The position numbers were made by a program, and so were the translations under genes. A stretch of DNA of 64,000 bases from Citrus sinensis (Eukaryota > Streptophyta > Magnoliopsida > Sapindales > Rutaceae). Within the stretch, counting starts at the first letter, position 1, and every line of letters begins with the position of its first letter. Of the stretch, positions 12,717-26,200 are shown piece by piece. The notes beneath the pieces were generated by a model. The model ran no database searches and was not told the DNA's origin. It saw only the letters and a list, made by a program, of their open reading frames with translations. Where the stretch lies: positions 2,852,001 to 2,916,000 of the forward strand of contig NC_068563.1 of NCBI RefSeq assembly GCF_022201045.2. Direction: 5' to 3'.

Positions 12717-15700
12717 ATGGACCAGAAGGCATGGCTTTGGAGGAAAAAATCTTCAGAAAAGACAATTGTTGCAACTGACAAAGTTGGCGTTACATTCAAT
12801 CAAATTGATGAACAGGTAGTGGAAATTTACTTCTCCTTCCCCTCGCCCTCATTTTTTTGTTTTCTAGTGTATGCTGATTATTATTACCTCTTCGAGAAAA
12901 TATTTCAGGTTCCATGGTCATCTCATAGACCTTAAAATCTTCGTTCTACATTTCTTTTTCATTTGTCCTTTTTTTTTCTTTTTGAAGAATTTCTGCTATT
13001 TCGTTGTGTTAGGTACCCATAGTTCCTACGACTAAAGGAGTAGGATCAGAGAGATCCATGAAGAATCTTAATGAGCAGTTAGCTTCAGTGATCTTTGATT
13101 GTCATCCTAAAGATGAGCTTATGGCAAAACAAGCAAAGCTGGTGCAAGAAGCTGGCGCAGGTGATTTATATTTATTTGATTATCAGTCTTTTCTGACTCT
13201 TGCTTTATCACTTCCACAGTTTTTCTGATGATTCAATTGGCTGATTCGATAAATATTTCTCTTAGGCCAAGAAAAGCCAGAAGTGGCAGCGGCAGTGGTG
13301 AAAAAAGAACTTGATGAGGCTCTGAAGCCTCCACTTTCTGCAAATGAAAACTTACCTTATGCAGGTGCTGCAACAGCACCAATGAGATGTGTGAAACAAT
13401 TAAACTTTGATCAAGCAGAACAAGAGCAAAGGGTCCATGACGCTGTCGTAAAAACATCAGGTGAGTCTGAGAAGGCGCAGAAGGAATTGGAAAAGAATTT
13501 AAGAGAGGCAAATGAAAGAGTTACTAAGTTAGCTGCTGAGAATAGCCATCTGAGTAAAGCACTTCTAGTCAAAGAGAAAATGATCGAAGATCTAAGCAAA
13601 CGCAAGTCTCAGGCTGAAGCAGAATTCAGTACCTTGATGACTAGATTAGATGTCACTGAAAAGGAAAATGCATTTTTGAAGTATGAGTTTCGTATTCTTG
13701 AGAAAGAGCTTGAGATTCGAAACGAGGAGATGGAATATACCCGGAGATCTGTTGAGGCAACGCATAAACAGCATTTGGAGAGCGTGAAGAAAGTCGCAAA
13801 GTTAGAAGCAGAGTGTGAGAGGCTACGCCTTTTGGTGCGAAAAAAGCTGCCTGGGTCTGCTGCTTCGGCAAAGATGAAGAGCGAAGTCGAAATGCAGGGA
13901 AGAGATCAGATGGATATGAGAAGAAGAAAGTTGAGTCCTACTAGAGATTTGATTGTAAGACACGCCACCACGGAGAGCTCTCATGACATCAGTCTGCTTG
14001 CGCGGTTGCATGATATGGAGAAGGAAAACAGAACTCTTAAAGATATTGTGATCACAAAGAGCACTGAACTTCAGGCTTCAAGGATGATGTTTTCAAGAAC
14101 AGCTTCAAGATTATCTTATGTTGAATCTCAGCTTAGAGAGATATGCACAGGTCAAAAATCCATGGAGCTGACAGGTTGTGTACCTATATCCAGCGAACTT
14201 TCTATAATGTCAGTTGACAATGCCAGCGATGATGGGATGAGCTCATCAGGATCTTGGGCCAACGCTCTAATTTCAGAACTAGAACATTTCAGAGATGGGA
14301 AAATCAAGAATCAGCTGGAACACAAAGGCATTGAAGTTTCAGGCATGAGCTTAATGGATGATTTTGTTGAGATTGAGAAGTTAGCTATAGTGTCTGCGGA
14401 AACACCTTCAGGAGGTGGCTATCAGTCTGATGTCACTAGCAAGGAATTAGTTCCACTTGTACGAAGTGATTCCAGGCTTAGTGAGATGAAACAGGAGATC
14501 CACTCAAAAGACGTTGCAACTGAAAAATCTTTTGATTGGCTTCAGGTTGTTTTGAATGCAATGTTGAAGCAAAGGCGAATTTCAAAACAAAGTCTAGATA
14601 AGCTTCTTGAGGATATTAGAATTGCTTTGGGGTATGTAAATTATCCGACTGGTGTTGCAGCTGATTCAGTGGCAGCCTCAACGCAACCCAGAGAATCAAA
14701 ATCTCCTAATACATCTTACATTGCACATTCGTTGCCTGGAGATTGCAGAAATGGCAAAGAAAGAAGCAGCCAACATCTTGAATCTGATCTCAGTAAGTCA
14801 ATCTGTAAAATCATTGAACTGATTGAAGGAGTCAATGTGACATCTTCAGTAAGTCATCCTTACTCTGTCCATGTTTTTCAGTGGAATCCTTCTGAATTGC
14901 ATGCTGTTCTGCAAAAGTTTGTATGTGCTTGTAATGACCTATTGGGTGGGAAGGCTGACCTCGAAAAATTTGCTGAGGAAATTTCAAGTGCTTTAGATTG
15001 GATTATGAACAACTGCATTGCCCACAAAGATGCTTCGAGAGCAAGGAATAAAGTAAAGAAGCATTTTGGTTTACTTGTGGAATCAAATGAGGTTCATATC
15101 CCTGAAGAGCAACCTTCAGCTTCTTTGCAAGGCCAAAATGTCTTATCCCAAAGTAATCTTCAAGAGGAAAACAGGAGACTAAGAGATGAGTTGAAGAGTA
15201 TGGCAGCCAGGCTGGAGTCAGCAACTGATAGGAGTGAGGCCTTGGTGACACAACTTCATGAATCAGAAGAACAGATTGGAAATTTAGAAACTGAAGTCAA
15301 AGCTTTGAAAGAATCCAAGGAGATGATTGAGGATCAGATGGAAAATCAAAAATCTATCAATGAAGATCTTGATACCCAGCTAACAGTTGCCAAAGCTAAA
15401 CTGAATGAGGGCTTTCAGAAGTTCTCATCTTTGGAAGTTGAATTGGAGTACAGAAATAATTTTTGTGAAGAACTGGAAGCAACATGTCTCGAGCTTCAAC
15501 TCCAGTTAGAGAGGTAAAACCGATTTCTTTGCTTTTCCTACTGTATTAACTGGTTAAAAAATTGTTCCTTGATTAAAAAAAGTCTACACTTTTCATCATG
15601 TTGACTCACAGTGTTGCAAAGAGGGAACCACCGAGCTATGGTGTAAATCAGGGGGAAAAGCAATCCCAGAATGTAAGTTAGACATCATTATCTGTTATTA

Positions 15701-16337
15701 TCATGTTGCCTTCGCTTATAGAAGCAGACTTATAAATCTACCAGTCAACAACATCAAAAAAAATTTTTAAAAAAAGGAAAATAATTGTTGGACAATGCAT
15801 TGACATAAATGCTGCTGTTTGATTATTCAGGGTTGGGAGATGACAGCAGCTTCTATAAAGTTGGCGGAGTGCCAAGAAACCATTCTAAACCTGGGAAAAC
15901 AGCTGAAGGCACTGGCTTCACCACGGGAAGCAGTACTTTTTGACAAGGTTTTCTCAACCACCAATCCTGCCATCACTGCAACCAATAACAGGAGATTAAA
16001 CCAGCGCTTCTCCTTACGTGATCGAATGCTTGCTGACGATAGCTCTAAAACAGACCCTTTCAAGTCTTCAAATAGTAAAGCTACTTTGAGTATTAAAGAT
16101 GGTCCAAAACCATCACTTCTTCACTCCGATGATTGTAATGGTGTAGATGCCCCTATTGTCCAGGTCCATACTCCAGAAGCACATACTGCTTTAGAGAATA
16201 AAGCCAGTAACACTGCAGTTGGATCATCTCTGGCTGTTGTGCCGAGTAAAAAACGAGGAGTTGGTTTACTTTTGAAACTATTTCTGAGAAGGAAGAAAGG
16301 GAGTAGCAAGAATTCTAGATCTTTAGCCAAGGTCTGA
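12717..16337 (+). CDS. FPP: Filament-like plant protein (FPP family, long coiled-coil protein)
   Basis: Five coding exons: 12717-12815, 13013-13160, 13266-15513, 15612-15672, 15831-16337 (3,063 nt, about 1,020 aa, in frame). The N terminus MDQKAWLWRKKSSEK is the family signature. The body has long heptad-rich segments, about residues 110-230 and again from about residue 720, with the conserved block around DISLLARLHDMEKENRTLKD between. The C terminus ends in a basic stretch. FPPs were described as partners of the WPP-domain protein MAF1 and are plant-specific; some have been tied to microtubules or membranes, so the exact role here is open. The start was taken at ATG 12,717; the preceding triplet is GTG. 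Exon 3 carries most of the protein. No defect seen. Confidence 0.92.
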
Positions 16338-17175
16338 GTACAAGAAGATAGACAATCAAAGCTAAGAGCCTAAGCTTAAAGAGAAACTCCTGGTCTCATG
16401 AGAGCAGCAATACACATCTTGGAGGAGTTAATTTCCCGGAGTTTTCATGCGTTGATTGTTAACATTTGGTGCTTATAGTTCCCACCTTGATGATCGGATA
16501 AAGTGAAAACATGACTGCTATTCCTGCTTTTGTTTAAACGAGAGAGATCATCAGATAGTTCTTTTGTAATGTGCAATTGTGCAGTGAGTCCGAAGTGTTG
16601 CTTGTAAAAATACAACTGGGTTTAAAACTTTTAAGAGCTTAAATAATTCCTATAATGAAAGATGGCTGTGGAGAGTTTTATCATTTGTAAGGCTTGAATA
16701 TGAAGGTTCTAGACTAAGACTTGATTGGAATCCTAGAGTGTCATTTGATGTGAAGAGGTCATTTTTCTTCTTCCAATAAAGCAGCTGTAGCTGCAGCTTC
16801 TACATTCTTAATGGTGTAACAAATCTTATTGGCCCGTCTCTTCCTTGGTTCTAGAAATACTGATACCGTATCAAAGCAAATTATCTGGATTCATTATTGC
16901 CTCAAGATGATGCCTTGTGTCATGGAAGATGAAATGAAATTGCATTATATTCTCAAAATCAAATCTGTTAAATTCTACAATTCACACAGGCTATGGTTAA
17001 CAAGAAAATTTAAAAGATGCCTGAGAAAATGAACAAGAACTGCTTCTCTATTTCTCTCTCTCTCTCTATCATTCTCTCTTTTCCTTCTACTTCTGAAAGC
17101 CACCTGAGAAAAATTCAGAATCCCAGAACCACAGGTACCAGTCAATTTTCCAACCATTATTCTCATTCTTGGTTT
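16338..17175. other. 3' ends of FPP and the plastid-protein gene facing each other
   Basis: The two flanking genes converge here, so this 0.8-kb stretch should hold both 3' untranslated regions. A short CT microsatellite lies at about 17,048-17,070. No independent gene is recognised; open frames in it have no protein-like features. Confidence 0.55.
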
Positions 17176-19481
17176 TCAATCTCTATACAAGATAAATCTT
17201 GCAATTTCATCCAGTCCACCCTCTTTATAACAATCAGCTATGCGCTCCAGAGAGCCGGCCCAGGTTCCTTCAATAGAAGCCAAATCCAGCAGAAAAGCAG
17301 CCTCATCTAATGCAATCTGCACCGAGGTATCAGAATGAAACATTTTGTACCTTGCATAAAACTCTAAAACGAACTGTGCTGCAATAATACCTGGGCAGGT
17401 GCCTTTCCTTTCTTTAAATCCTCTTGTTTACCCTCTTCAGTTATCTTCTCCTTAATGTACTCTATTTGCTCATCCTCCCATTGTGCAATGCTGGCGACTG
17501 CCTGGTCAGGTAAAGCAAATGTTACCACATAAGGCAGCACCGCAGCAGAAACTTAAGAACAGAACCTGAAAGGAAAATGCATATGGATCAAAGAAATTCC
17601 CCGTGCCTCGTATGCACAGCCTAAGGTCCACCACGGTGATTTCAAAGCCACCCTTGCAGAATCTTTAGCTTCTGAGATACGCCCTACTCTACAGAGATTT
17701 AAAAATTCTCTTGAGAGATTTTAAAGTGCAATGCACATCTCCAAATCAGGAAAAGGATTTTTCAACTAACTTCAGCATAATCTCCGCATTGAAAACAAAA
17801 GGTCGTCCAAATCCTGGAAAGAGGTCCTTCTTTGCATAAAACTCCCCAGTCACTAGAGCTGAAACCTTCCATTTACCGGTGCAATAAAAAATAAATTAAT
17901 AGAAGCCTCAAAGGAGCAAAAATCTCAAACTAAAGATAAAAATTCAGAAAATCTTACATGATCCCCTTGCTCAAAGTGTTGTGTCACTTTATGCTCTAAA
18001 ACATCTGGAAACAGCCCAACCTGAAAGACAACAATAAAATGTTACCACAGATTTAGCAGAGTCAGTGCTAAACCTCAGCTCACACAGCTGTCCAATTACC
18101 TTACTCAGTAGATAACTGTCAAGGTTCGTTATATTGGATTCAGCAAAATCACCCCTTTGATAAAGTTTCTTACCAGCCTCAGAAGATGCATCATATAATT
18201 CACCATTATTTTTTTCCAAGTGATGGGCCTCTTCTTCAACAAGGAGCCGGTGAATATATTGATCTACCTGTGTTTCAAAGGCGGTAAATAGATTAGTCAT
18301 TTTTGTAAAAATAAGATAAATATTATGAGGGCTTGTTCAACTCTATTTTACGAACTAGGGGAAAGGAACGAGAAAAAGAAGTGAAACTTCTGAGATTCCA
18401 GATCTTAAAATGTCAAGTACACTCAACTAGTTACACACATTACGGCATGCTTTCGGTTTAATGCATTACATTTTTGCCTAAAAGCCACACCCCACGCTTG
18501 CGAACTTCCACAACTGGCATCTCCATTCTGTGTTAGCAATAGTTGTAGGAAGATTATTTAAGTATTAAAGCATTTGCCAAGGTAAGTGTTCTGTAACAGC
18601 AAAAATCATATAGCATGAATTGTTAAAGTTCAAATCACTAACCCAGATGGAGCTGTTGGCCACCGCAACAATGCTGTTACAGCACCTATTGTCAATGAAC
18701 AATAGATGTGCCACATTTATATTAGGAACTCCACATCAATTTTTTTTTTCCCAATATAAACTACTAATAAATTGTATGCAGTATTCAAATGGTCATCAAA
18801 CCTGAGCTATTTTCTGAAAGAGGTATAGCAAGGGGAATGATCCCTTGCCTGGATCCTGGAGAAACAATGGTATCACCTGTGACCAAGTGAAAAAACACAA
18901 TAATAGTTCAGGAACATGCCAAAAGAGGAAAAGAAACAGCTCCAAATTTTCAAATTTTTAAATAAGTTGTGACTGTTCCAGATTGGATAAAAAAATTGCA
19001 AATGAAAAAACTGCCACTACCTCATAATAAAAACTTAAGATGGCCGAGCTATACATTGCAGAAATCTCAAATTTCAATTAACAAGTCAAGAAATCAGAAA
19101 CTGCCCACCTCTAGTCCGAAGCACTTTTAGCAACTCATCAAGATGTTCAGGAGGATTCGCCACTGCTATATCTTTGATGAACGATACATGGCCTGCGTTT
19201 TGACCAACAGACTGTCAGATAACCCCAACGTAAAAAAACTACTCAATGACAAACATCACAGAGGATGAATTTACCAAAATTGATATCAAAACTCCATAAT
19301 GGGGTTAGCATGACAATGACGTGGTATCAGCTATGCATCATCTATTTTCAACCAAACTTCTAGTACAATTCAATCGAAATGAAAATGGGTTAAAAAAAAT
19401 TCAAATTTTATTGGCCTAGACTCATTAAATAACTGATTAAACATATTTTCTTTTTAACTAAAGTGATGACTACATAGGCTA

Positions 19482-19539
<58 letters not shown>

Positions 19540-19643
19540 CCAGAAGAGGAAGAGCATCTAATGGGCCTAGCTCTGACGTGGCGAAGAGGCAGTGCAGCGG
19601 CACAAGGAGCTCTGTGGATTGCTCCCGTTACACCCATCTTCAT
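17176..19643 (-). CDS. Conserved probable plastid-targeted protein of unknown name (about 340 aa, 11 exons)
   Basis: Exons on the minus strand: 19643-19541, 19192-19109, 18876-18802, 18685-18643, 18527-18470, 18267-18100, 18020-17958, 17865-17771, 17688-17607, 17501-17391, 17316-17176. They total 1,023 nt with every junction in phase and stop TGA at 17,176-17,178. The N terminus (MKMGVTGAIHRAP, then Ser/Ala/Arg-rich, almost no acidic residues) looks like a transit peptide. Distinctive blocks are DIAVANPPEH, LLRWPTAPSGMEMPVVEVRK, VTGEFYAKKDLFPGFGRPF, ARVALKSPWWTLGC, and a C-terminal IADCYKEGGLDEIARF. The middle has TPR-like helical character. I recognise the style of a conserved plant protein but cannot attach a name. 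Intron 9 appears to use a GC donor (GAG|GCACGG). The (TA)n tract starts five bases after the intron 1 donor. Confidence 0.8.
19487..19535. repeat. TA dinucleotide microsatellite next to a splice donor
   Basis: About 24 uninterrupted TA units lie in intron 1 of the plastid-protein gene, directly after the donor GTAAC on the minus strand. The length is likely to vary between individuals. Confidence 0.9.
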
Positions 19644-20249
19644 TTTGCTGCTGCCGCTTCTACCTCAGCAGCCACACTACGTTAAGCTTTGTATCTCTCA
19701 AGGTGACACTAAAAACAGAGGATAAGAACCAAACATACTTGATAGATAGAACCAGGGCAATTCGTGGTCTCATTTTGTTGTTTATTATACAAAAATAATA
19801 ATATTAAGAAAGACCCCCTTTTTTTTCCCAGAAATGGCAAATTTCCAAATATGTTACAATTTTACACAAAGAAGTCACTAAAATTAATTTAAAATTGCTG
19901 TTTAGAAAAACAAGCCAAAAAGGTTAAAGAAAATCCAAGTTCAAATATTGAAATGAACGCCTTATTATTAGTTATCATTTTATCTTTGAAGGGACATCTT
20001 ATTATTCACATTCTTTCTTGTTTAGTTATTTATTGAATCACATAATCGTAATTTATGCTAGAAAAACTGGTCTTTAACACAGAAGAAAAAATACAGAATC
20101 TGCTATGGCCTTAGCTTTTGCATATTGTTGATGGGGGAGTAAAAGTGGGAGCTAATCAAGTATACACTAATTTTACAGCGTGAATGAGATTTGTATATAA
20201 AATCCATCATAATGAATCATTTTGTGTGATTCAATCTACATTTTGGAAA
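19644..20249. other. Intergenic DNA between plastid-protein and WSD genes
   Basis: Short spacer of 0.6 kb, A/T-rich. It must contain the promoter of the plastid-protein gene and the 3' untranslated region of WSD, both read on the minus strand. No gene or named repeat is seen. Confidence 0.5.
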
Positions 20250-23200
20250 TCAATTATCCTTCAATGTTTTCTTGGAGGTCAAAGCTGCCTCTTTCATTTC
20301 CAGCAATGAATCTTGAAAGCACTTGGCAAGCAATTCCGGGTCAGGGATAATGTCTTTAGCTACTAGAATTTGCATGTCAGCTCTTCCTGCATAGCTCATC
20401 ATGTGCATTGTCAGCGCCTGCATAAATATCAAGTTATCAACCAAGGTGAATATTTATGTTTCACTGAGTGTATTGATATTAAAATAAAATCTATTAAAAA
20501 AAAACAACACAATCTACCAATAACGTTAAGTGTAAACAATGGACATGTAGGAGATTGAAAATTGCAAATATTGTGCACGAGGTCACCAAAAAGACTAGCT
20601 TATAAAAGTAGACTATCTCATCTTACTTATAAGTCAAATTCCACCCTCAAATAAAATCTCCACAGGTGGAGAGGCATCACCGGCCTCTACCCTTTCATCC
20701 AATGTGCTTGAGTTGTTCCACCATATTCGAACTATTAAGATCTGGCTTCAGCTTGTTATGATTCAGTCTATAACTCTAAAGACTACCAGTCCATGGTGGA
20801 GCCAAGGAGTGATTCACCCTCTTTATAAAACCCAAGTATCTTCCTTTTATAAGCTAATATAGAACACAACACAACAATAAATAGATGCTACCATACTAGT
20901 AACAAGATGAATGGTGTTAATGCAATATGTACACAAATAAATAGTAACATATTACTAACTAGACACAAAATCTTAATTGAGTAATTAATCAAGGAAGAAA
21001 AAGCTGGAGCTAGAGGCTGTACATGAGGCAAGCTAGAAGTGTTTGCCCGGAGGTAAGCCACAGGATTGTCTGCAAGGGTAATCTTCTCTGTAGGGCCAAC
21101 AATATTTGAGATTGTGAAGGTTGTATTACAAACAATCCTGTAATTAAGCAAGCACGCTACCTACAATTAAGGGAAGGGGAAAAAAAAAAGAGTTACAAAT
21201 CTGCGAGGAATGTAAAATTTGAAAATTTTAACAGAAAACTGACAAAATTCTTTTTTATAATCACCTTTGCTCCAAACCAGGACATTACAAGATTCCCAAT
21301 TTTGTATGAGAAGTGACCCTCTAGAGTTAGTTTCTTACTGTCAATCATTTTCTTAGCTCTCTTTACATAAGATAAGGGATCATCTCCACCTTTGTGATAA
21401 TAAGTTGGCAGCAGAAGCATGCCAAATTTGTTCCCCCAGCGCGTTCCTGAATTGCTTTTCATTAAGTTTGATAGATCCTGAACCAAAACCATTCAATCCC
21501 ACTACGTAACGTGTAGTCTAAGGTCACATATTAAATGAAATTGTTTAAAATAAATAAATGTACACTGCACCGTGGCTAACCTGCAGTCCTGGCTGCCGTC
21601 TTATATTAACCATGGCCAGACCTGTAATCCTAAGTCCTTCGGGCAGAGCTGATGTGATCAAAATTGAACTTAAGTTTAGGATTTAAGATCAATGTGATTG
21701 AAGTTTGATGTTGATGTAAATGTAAATGTACAAATGTAGGTGTGTGTTAGTATCAAAACTTACCATTTGGGGATCGGTGATCCAAGTACCTTGATAATCC
21801 GGATGATACAACCCCAAAGAGAACATCATTAATGGTCTGCATTGTTGAATAACTTGAAGTATCAATATAGGCAAAACACAATTAAACTATAATTTAAGTA
21901 TTAAAAATAATGGTAGTAAGTAATAGCATGCTACTGAATTAATCAAGGTTTATGAATTAAGGAGATTGATATTTAATTAAAATGTATATGGAACCAAAAG
22001 TCTTTCTTTTTTATTCTTCTGACTATACATATTTATATAGCAAAGAATATTTTGATTTTTTTTTTTTAAAAAAAGAAAGAATTTAATGCGTTCGGTATTA
22101 TTTTTCAAATGGTGTTATAGAATTTGTTTTATGAAATAAGAATGTTTAGTTTTTGTTGAAAATAAAAATGTATTTGGTAACTTATTTGAAGTACAGTACT
22201 TAAAAATTATTTAAAAAAAAAAAGCAAAAACGTGTTTAGTTGTTTGTCTCAAAAAATGAAGACAGGAAAAGAGAGTAGAGAATTATTTAATGAAACATTT
22301 TCTTAGTAGATGGATTATTTAATCAAACCTTTACAAAAGAGTAATATAATACAATGAATATAACTATATATTTTTTATCATTAAATAATTTATCTATTTA
22401 GATAAATTATATATTACTATAGATGAATATAGGTACATGGTTATTTTACTGATTTCTTAAAAACTTTTAATTATGTAAATAAAATGTAATTATAAGATAA
22501 TATTAATTAAGAAAATCTTAAATTTCTTTATAATTATCACATATTTGTTTATATTAGTTCCAAAGATGTAAATTTTTTATTGATATATTTTCATCGGTAT
22601 ATATAAAGGTTTATAGTCATTTTTGAATAGCTACATATTGGTCGAACAATATAATGATTTGCTATAATAATTATGTGATATTACTTTTTATTTAAAACAG
22701 TTTGTGTAATACATTAATGCTGCGTTTACTTTTTGGATTGGAGTGGAAATCCTGAGGAGTGGGAATCCTTGGATTAGGAGTGTGGAGTGGGAGTGGGAGT
22801 ATGGTGTTTATTTAGACTAAATGAAAGTATGGATTGTCAATCAGAATCCTAATTATTTGTTTACTTTGTCTTGGATTGGGAGTAAATTGTTTTAAATTAT
22901 AATTTTATCCTTATGTACAGAATTATAATTTGTTATTAAAAAATTAATAAAAAATATTTGGAAAATAAAATAAATATTTTATTATATTTCTAAATTAATG
23001 ATAATTACTAATATTCTTAATTATGTAAATCATAATTTTTTATTAATTTAAATTTAAATTATGTGAATAAAAATTATTAATAATAGCAACACAAATGAAA
23101 TATTATTATTGATAATATAGTACAAAATTAATATTTTTTTAGAATAAAATATTTATTATTATTAATTAAATAAATAATTAATATTTATTAAAATTAATGT

Positions 23201-26200
23201 TTAATATTATTAATTTAAATATAATATTTATTTATTTATTTTTATTTTATTAAATTTAATAAAATAAATATGATATAATTATTATTTTTAATAAATATGA
23301 TATTATTTATTTTATTAAATATTATTTATTTATTTTATTAAATATTATTTAAAATGGGAAGAGGAGGGAGTGGATTCCCACTCCCACCTCCCCCCATGGG
23401 AGTGGGAATCCCACTCCCCACTCCAAAATTAGGTGGGACCCACGGATTCCCACTCCCACTCCCTCCTTTTTTATGTTGTGTTTACTTGCTGGAGTGGGAG
23501 TGAGGAGTGTGGATTCCTCCCACTCCAGTGTTTACTTACTTAAAATGGGGAGGGATTGGGAATCCCACTCCGTGGATCCCACCCATTTTTGGAGTGGAGA
23601 GTGGGAATACACTCCCACCTCTCTCATTTCTACCCTTTTTATTTTATTTTATGTTTTATAATTAATAAAATAAAATAAATAATATTATATTTATTTAAAT
23701 AATAATATTATATTTAACTAAATAATAATTTACATTGATTCTAAGTTAAAATTATTTTAAAATAATATTATTACATTAATAGAGAATTAATAAATATAAT
23801 ATTATTATATTTATTTTAAAAATAATAGTACTATATTTATTTAATAATAATAATAAATACTTTATTCTAAGAAAATATTAATTTTGTACTAAATAATATT
23901 ATATTATTATTTTATATAATAATAAATTTAATATAATTATATTAAATAAAATAAAATAACATTTCATTTTATATTAAAATTACAATTAATAATTTATTGT
24001 TCATAATTAAGAATATTAATAATTATAATAAATTTACAAATATAATAAAACAAATATTATTCATTAAATATATTTTTTATTAGTTTTGTAATTAAAAATT
24101 ATAATTCTTTAAATAAGGATAAAATTGTAATTTGAAACTATTTACTCCCAATCCAAGACAAAGTAAACACATAAATTGGATTCTGATCTCCATTCCATGC
24201 TTCCATTCCAGTGTAAGTAAACAACCTACTCCCACTTCCACTCCACACTCCCAATCCTAGGATTCCCACTCCCCAGGATTCCCAATCCAATCCAAAAAGT
24301 AAACGCTACCTTCTGGTAAGTAAACACGGTAGTGGGAGGAATCTACACTCCACACTCCCACTCCAGAAAGTAAACACTACCTAAGTGATTAGACTATAAG
24401 GTATGGAATAAATTCTTGTTATTGTTGTTATGTTAAATATTTGTTATAATAGTTTATTTATTAAATTATTTCTTCATTCATAAGGGTAACATAATCTACT
24501 ACACTATGTTATAAAGTCAGGACGGCTATTGGCAGAGCGTAAGAAGTGAAACAAAATGGAGAACGCTAACTAATATAGTGTCCTTGTTTTCTACCATACT
24601 AGTTTTCTGCATTTTCCTTTTCACAAAACGAAAAACAACAGAGTGAAAATAATACCAAATGCACTCTTAGAGTTTTTGTAGAGTATTTTAAGTGCTTTTA
24701 TATATACACACATATATATGTAAAAGAAAAAAGTTTTAAAAATATTGCCAAACAACAACTCAAATACTTCCATTTAAAAGTTGACAGAATTAATGAAATG
24801 GACCACAAAAATAAAAACTGAATCTTCCATTATTTCTTTATTCACAAGGCTAACGTAATCTATAGTCAAGATGGTAGGGCTATTAGCAGAGAGCAAGAAG
24901 TGAAACAAAAAGGAGAATGCTAATATAGCGTTCATGTTTTCTACCATACTAGTTTTCTGCATTTTCCTTTTCACAAAACGAAAAACAATAAAGTAAAAAT
25001 AATACCAAACGAACTCTTAACCTTTTTTTTTTTAAAAAAAAGCATTTTAAGTGCTTTTATAAATAAATATACATAAATATAGAGTACTTTCTTAATCCAA
25101 AATTTTAAAATACAGAAAAAATCAAAAAAATAAATAAAACCACAAAATTTTAAAGACTTAAAATTTATATATATTTTCAAAACGTTCCCCACTTTAAAAT
25201 TCTAGAAGATTTTTTAAAATATTACCAAACAATAACTCAAATACATCCATTGAAAAGTCGCCGGAATTAATGAAGTGGACCACAAAAATGAAAACTGACT
25301 GTTCCAGTATTGTTCTACTGACTTTCTGCTCCTCCTGTTGACTTGGTGCACAAACTCAGCCACGTGTCCTAAGGTGAACGGCCATATTTATTTGCACCAT
25401 TTCTTAAAATCTTGACTAGTACACGGTCCAAGTGTCCAACTACACTCACGTGATCGCGTGCAGTTTGTCGAATGCGATATCATCAAAACTAATAATATTT
25501 TATGTATATTATATCACTAACACTTTAATAAATAAATAAAAAAAGACGTTGTAGTTTTACGTCGTCAGGGAGATTTGAACTCGCAACCTTCAGAATAGGC
25601 CAACTGCTAATCATCAACATTCGACTCAATCTACTTAATTTTTTATTTTACAAAAAGTGAATAGAGTACGGACATTTATCGTCGGTGAGAGTTATTTATT
25701 TAGATATATATTTTATAAATTTTAATTATATATGTTTAATTATAAATATCAGTATAATATTTATTATAATAATAATTATAAACATCTATATAATATAATA
25801 ATTTTATGCGTGATCAGTATTTAAAAAAACTCAATCTACTGGACTAAGAATCATAAATAAATGAATATTAGTAATAATAATAGAATTTAATTTTTCTTAA
25901 AGGAGTAATATTATTATTTACTTGCTTACCGCGCCAGCAATAGCCTTTTTGACCGCCTTCATGTCATCAATCGAGAAAGTAGCCGTCGCCAGCTTCCTCG
26001 GCCAGAGCTCGACCCCAGCGCCGCCGCTAATCGCCGTCTTCCGATCAGAAACCCACAGAGCCCTTAACAAAAACTCGAAAACGAATACGATACTAAGCAA
26101 AACCATCTTCAACAAACCCCACAAGCTCCCGATCCTCCCCGCACTCTCCGTCCTCTTCCCGCCGGCCACCGCCGGCAGAGCCTCCGGGTCGTCCGCCAGG

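Noticed and set aside
18802-18876. Apparent frameshift in exon 3 of the plastid-protein gene
   Set aside because: On careful reading there are four C in the run, not three; the frame continues correctly into the next exon.
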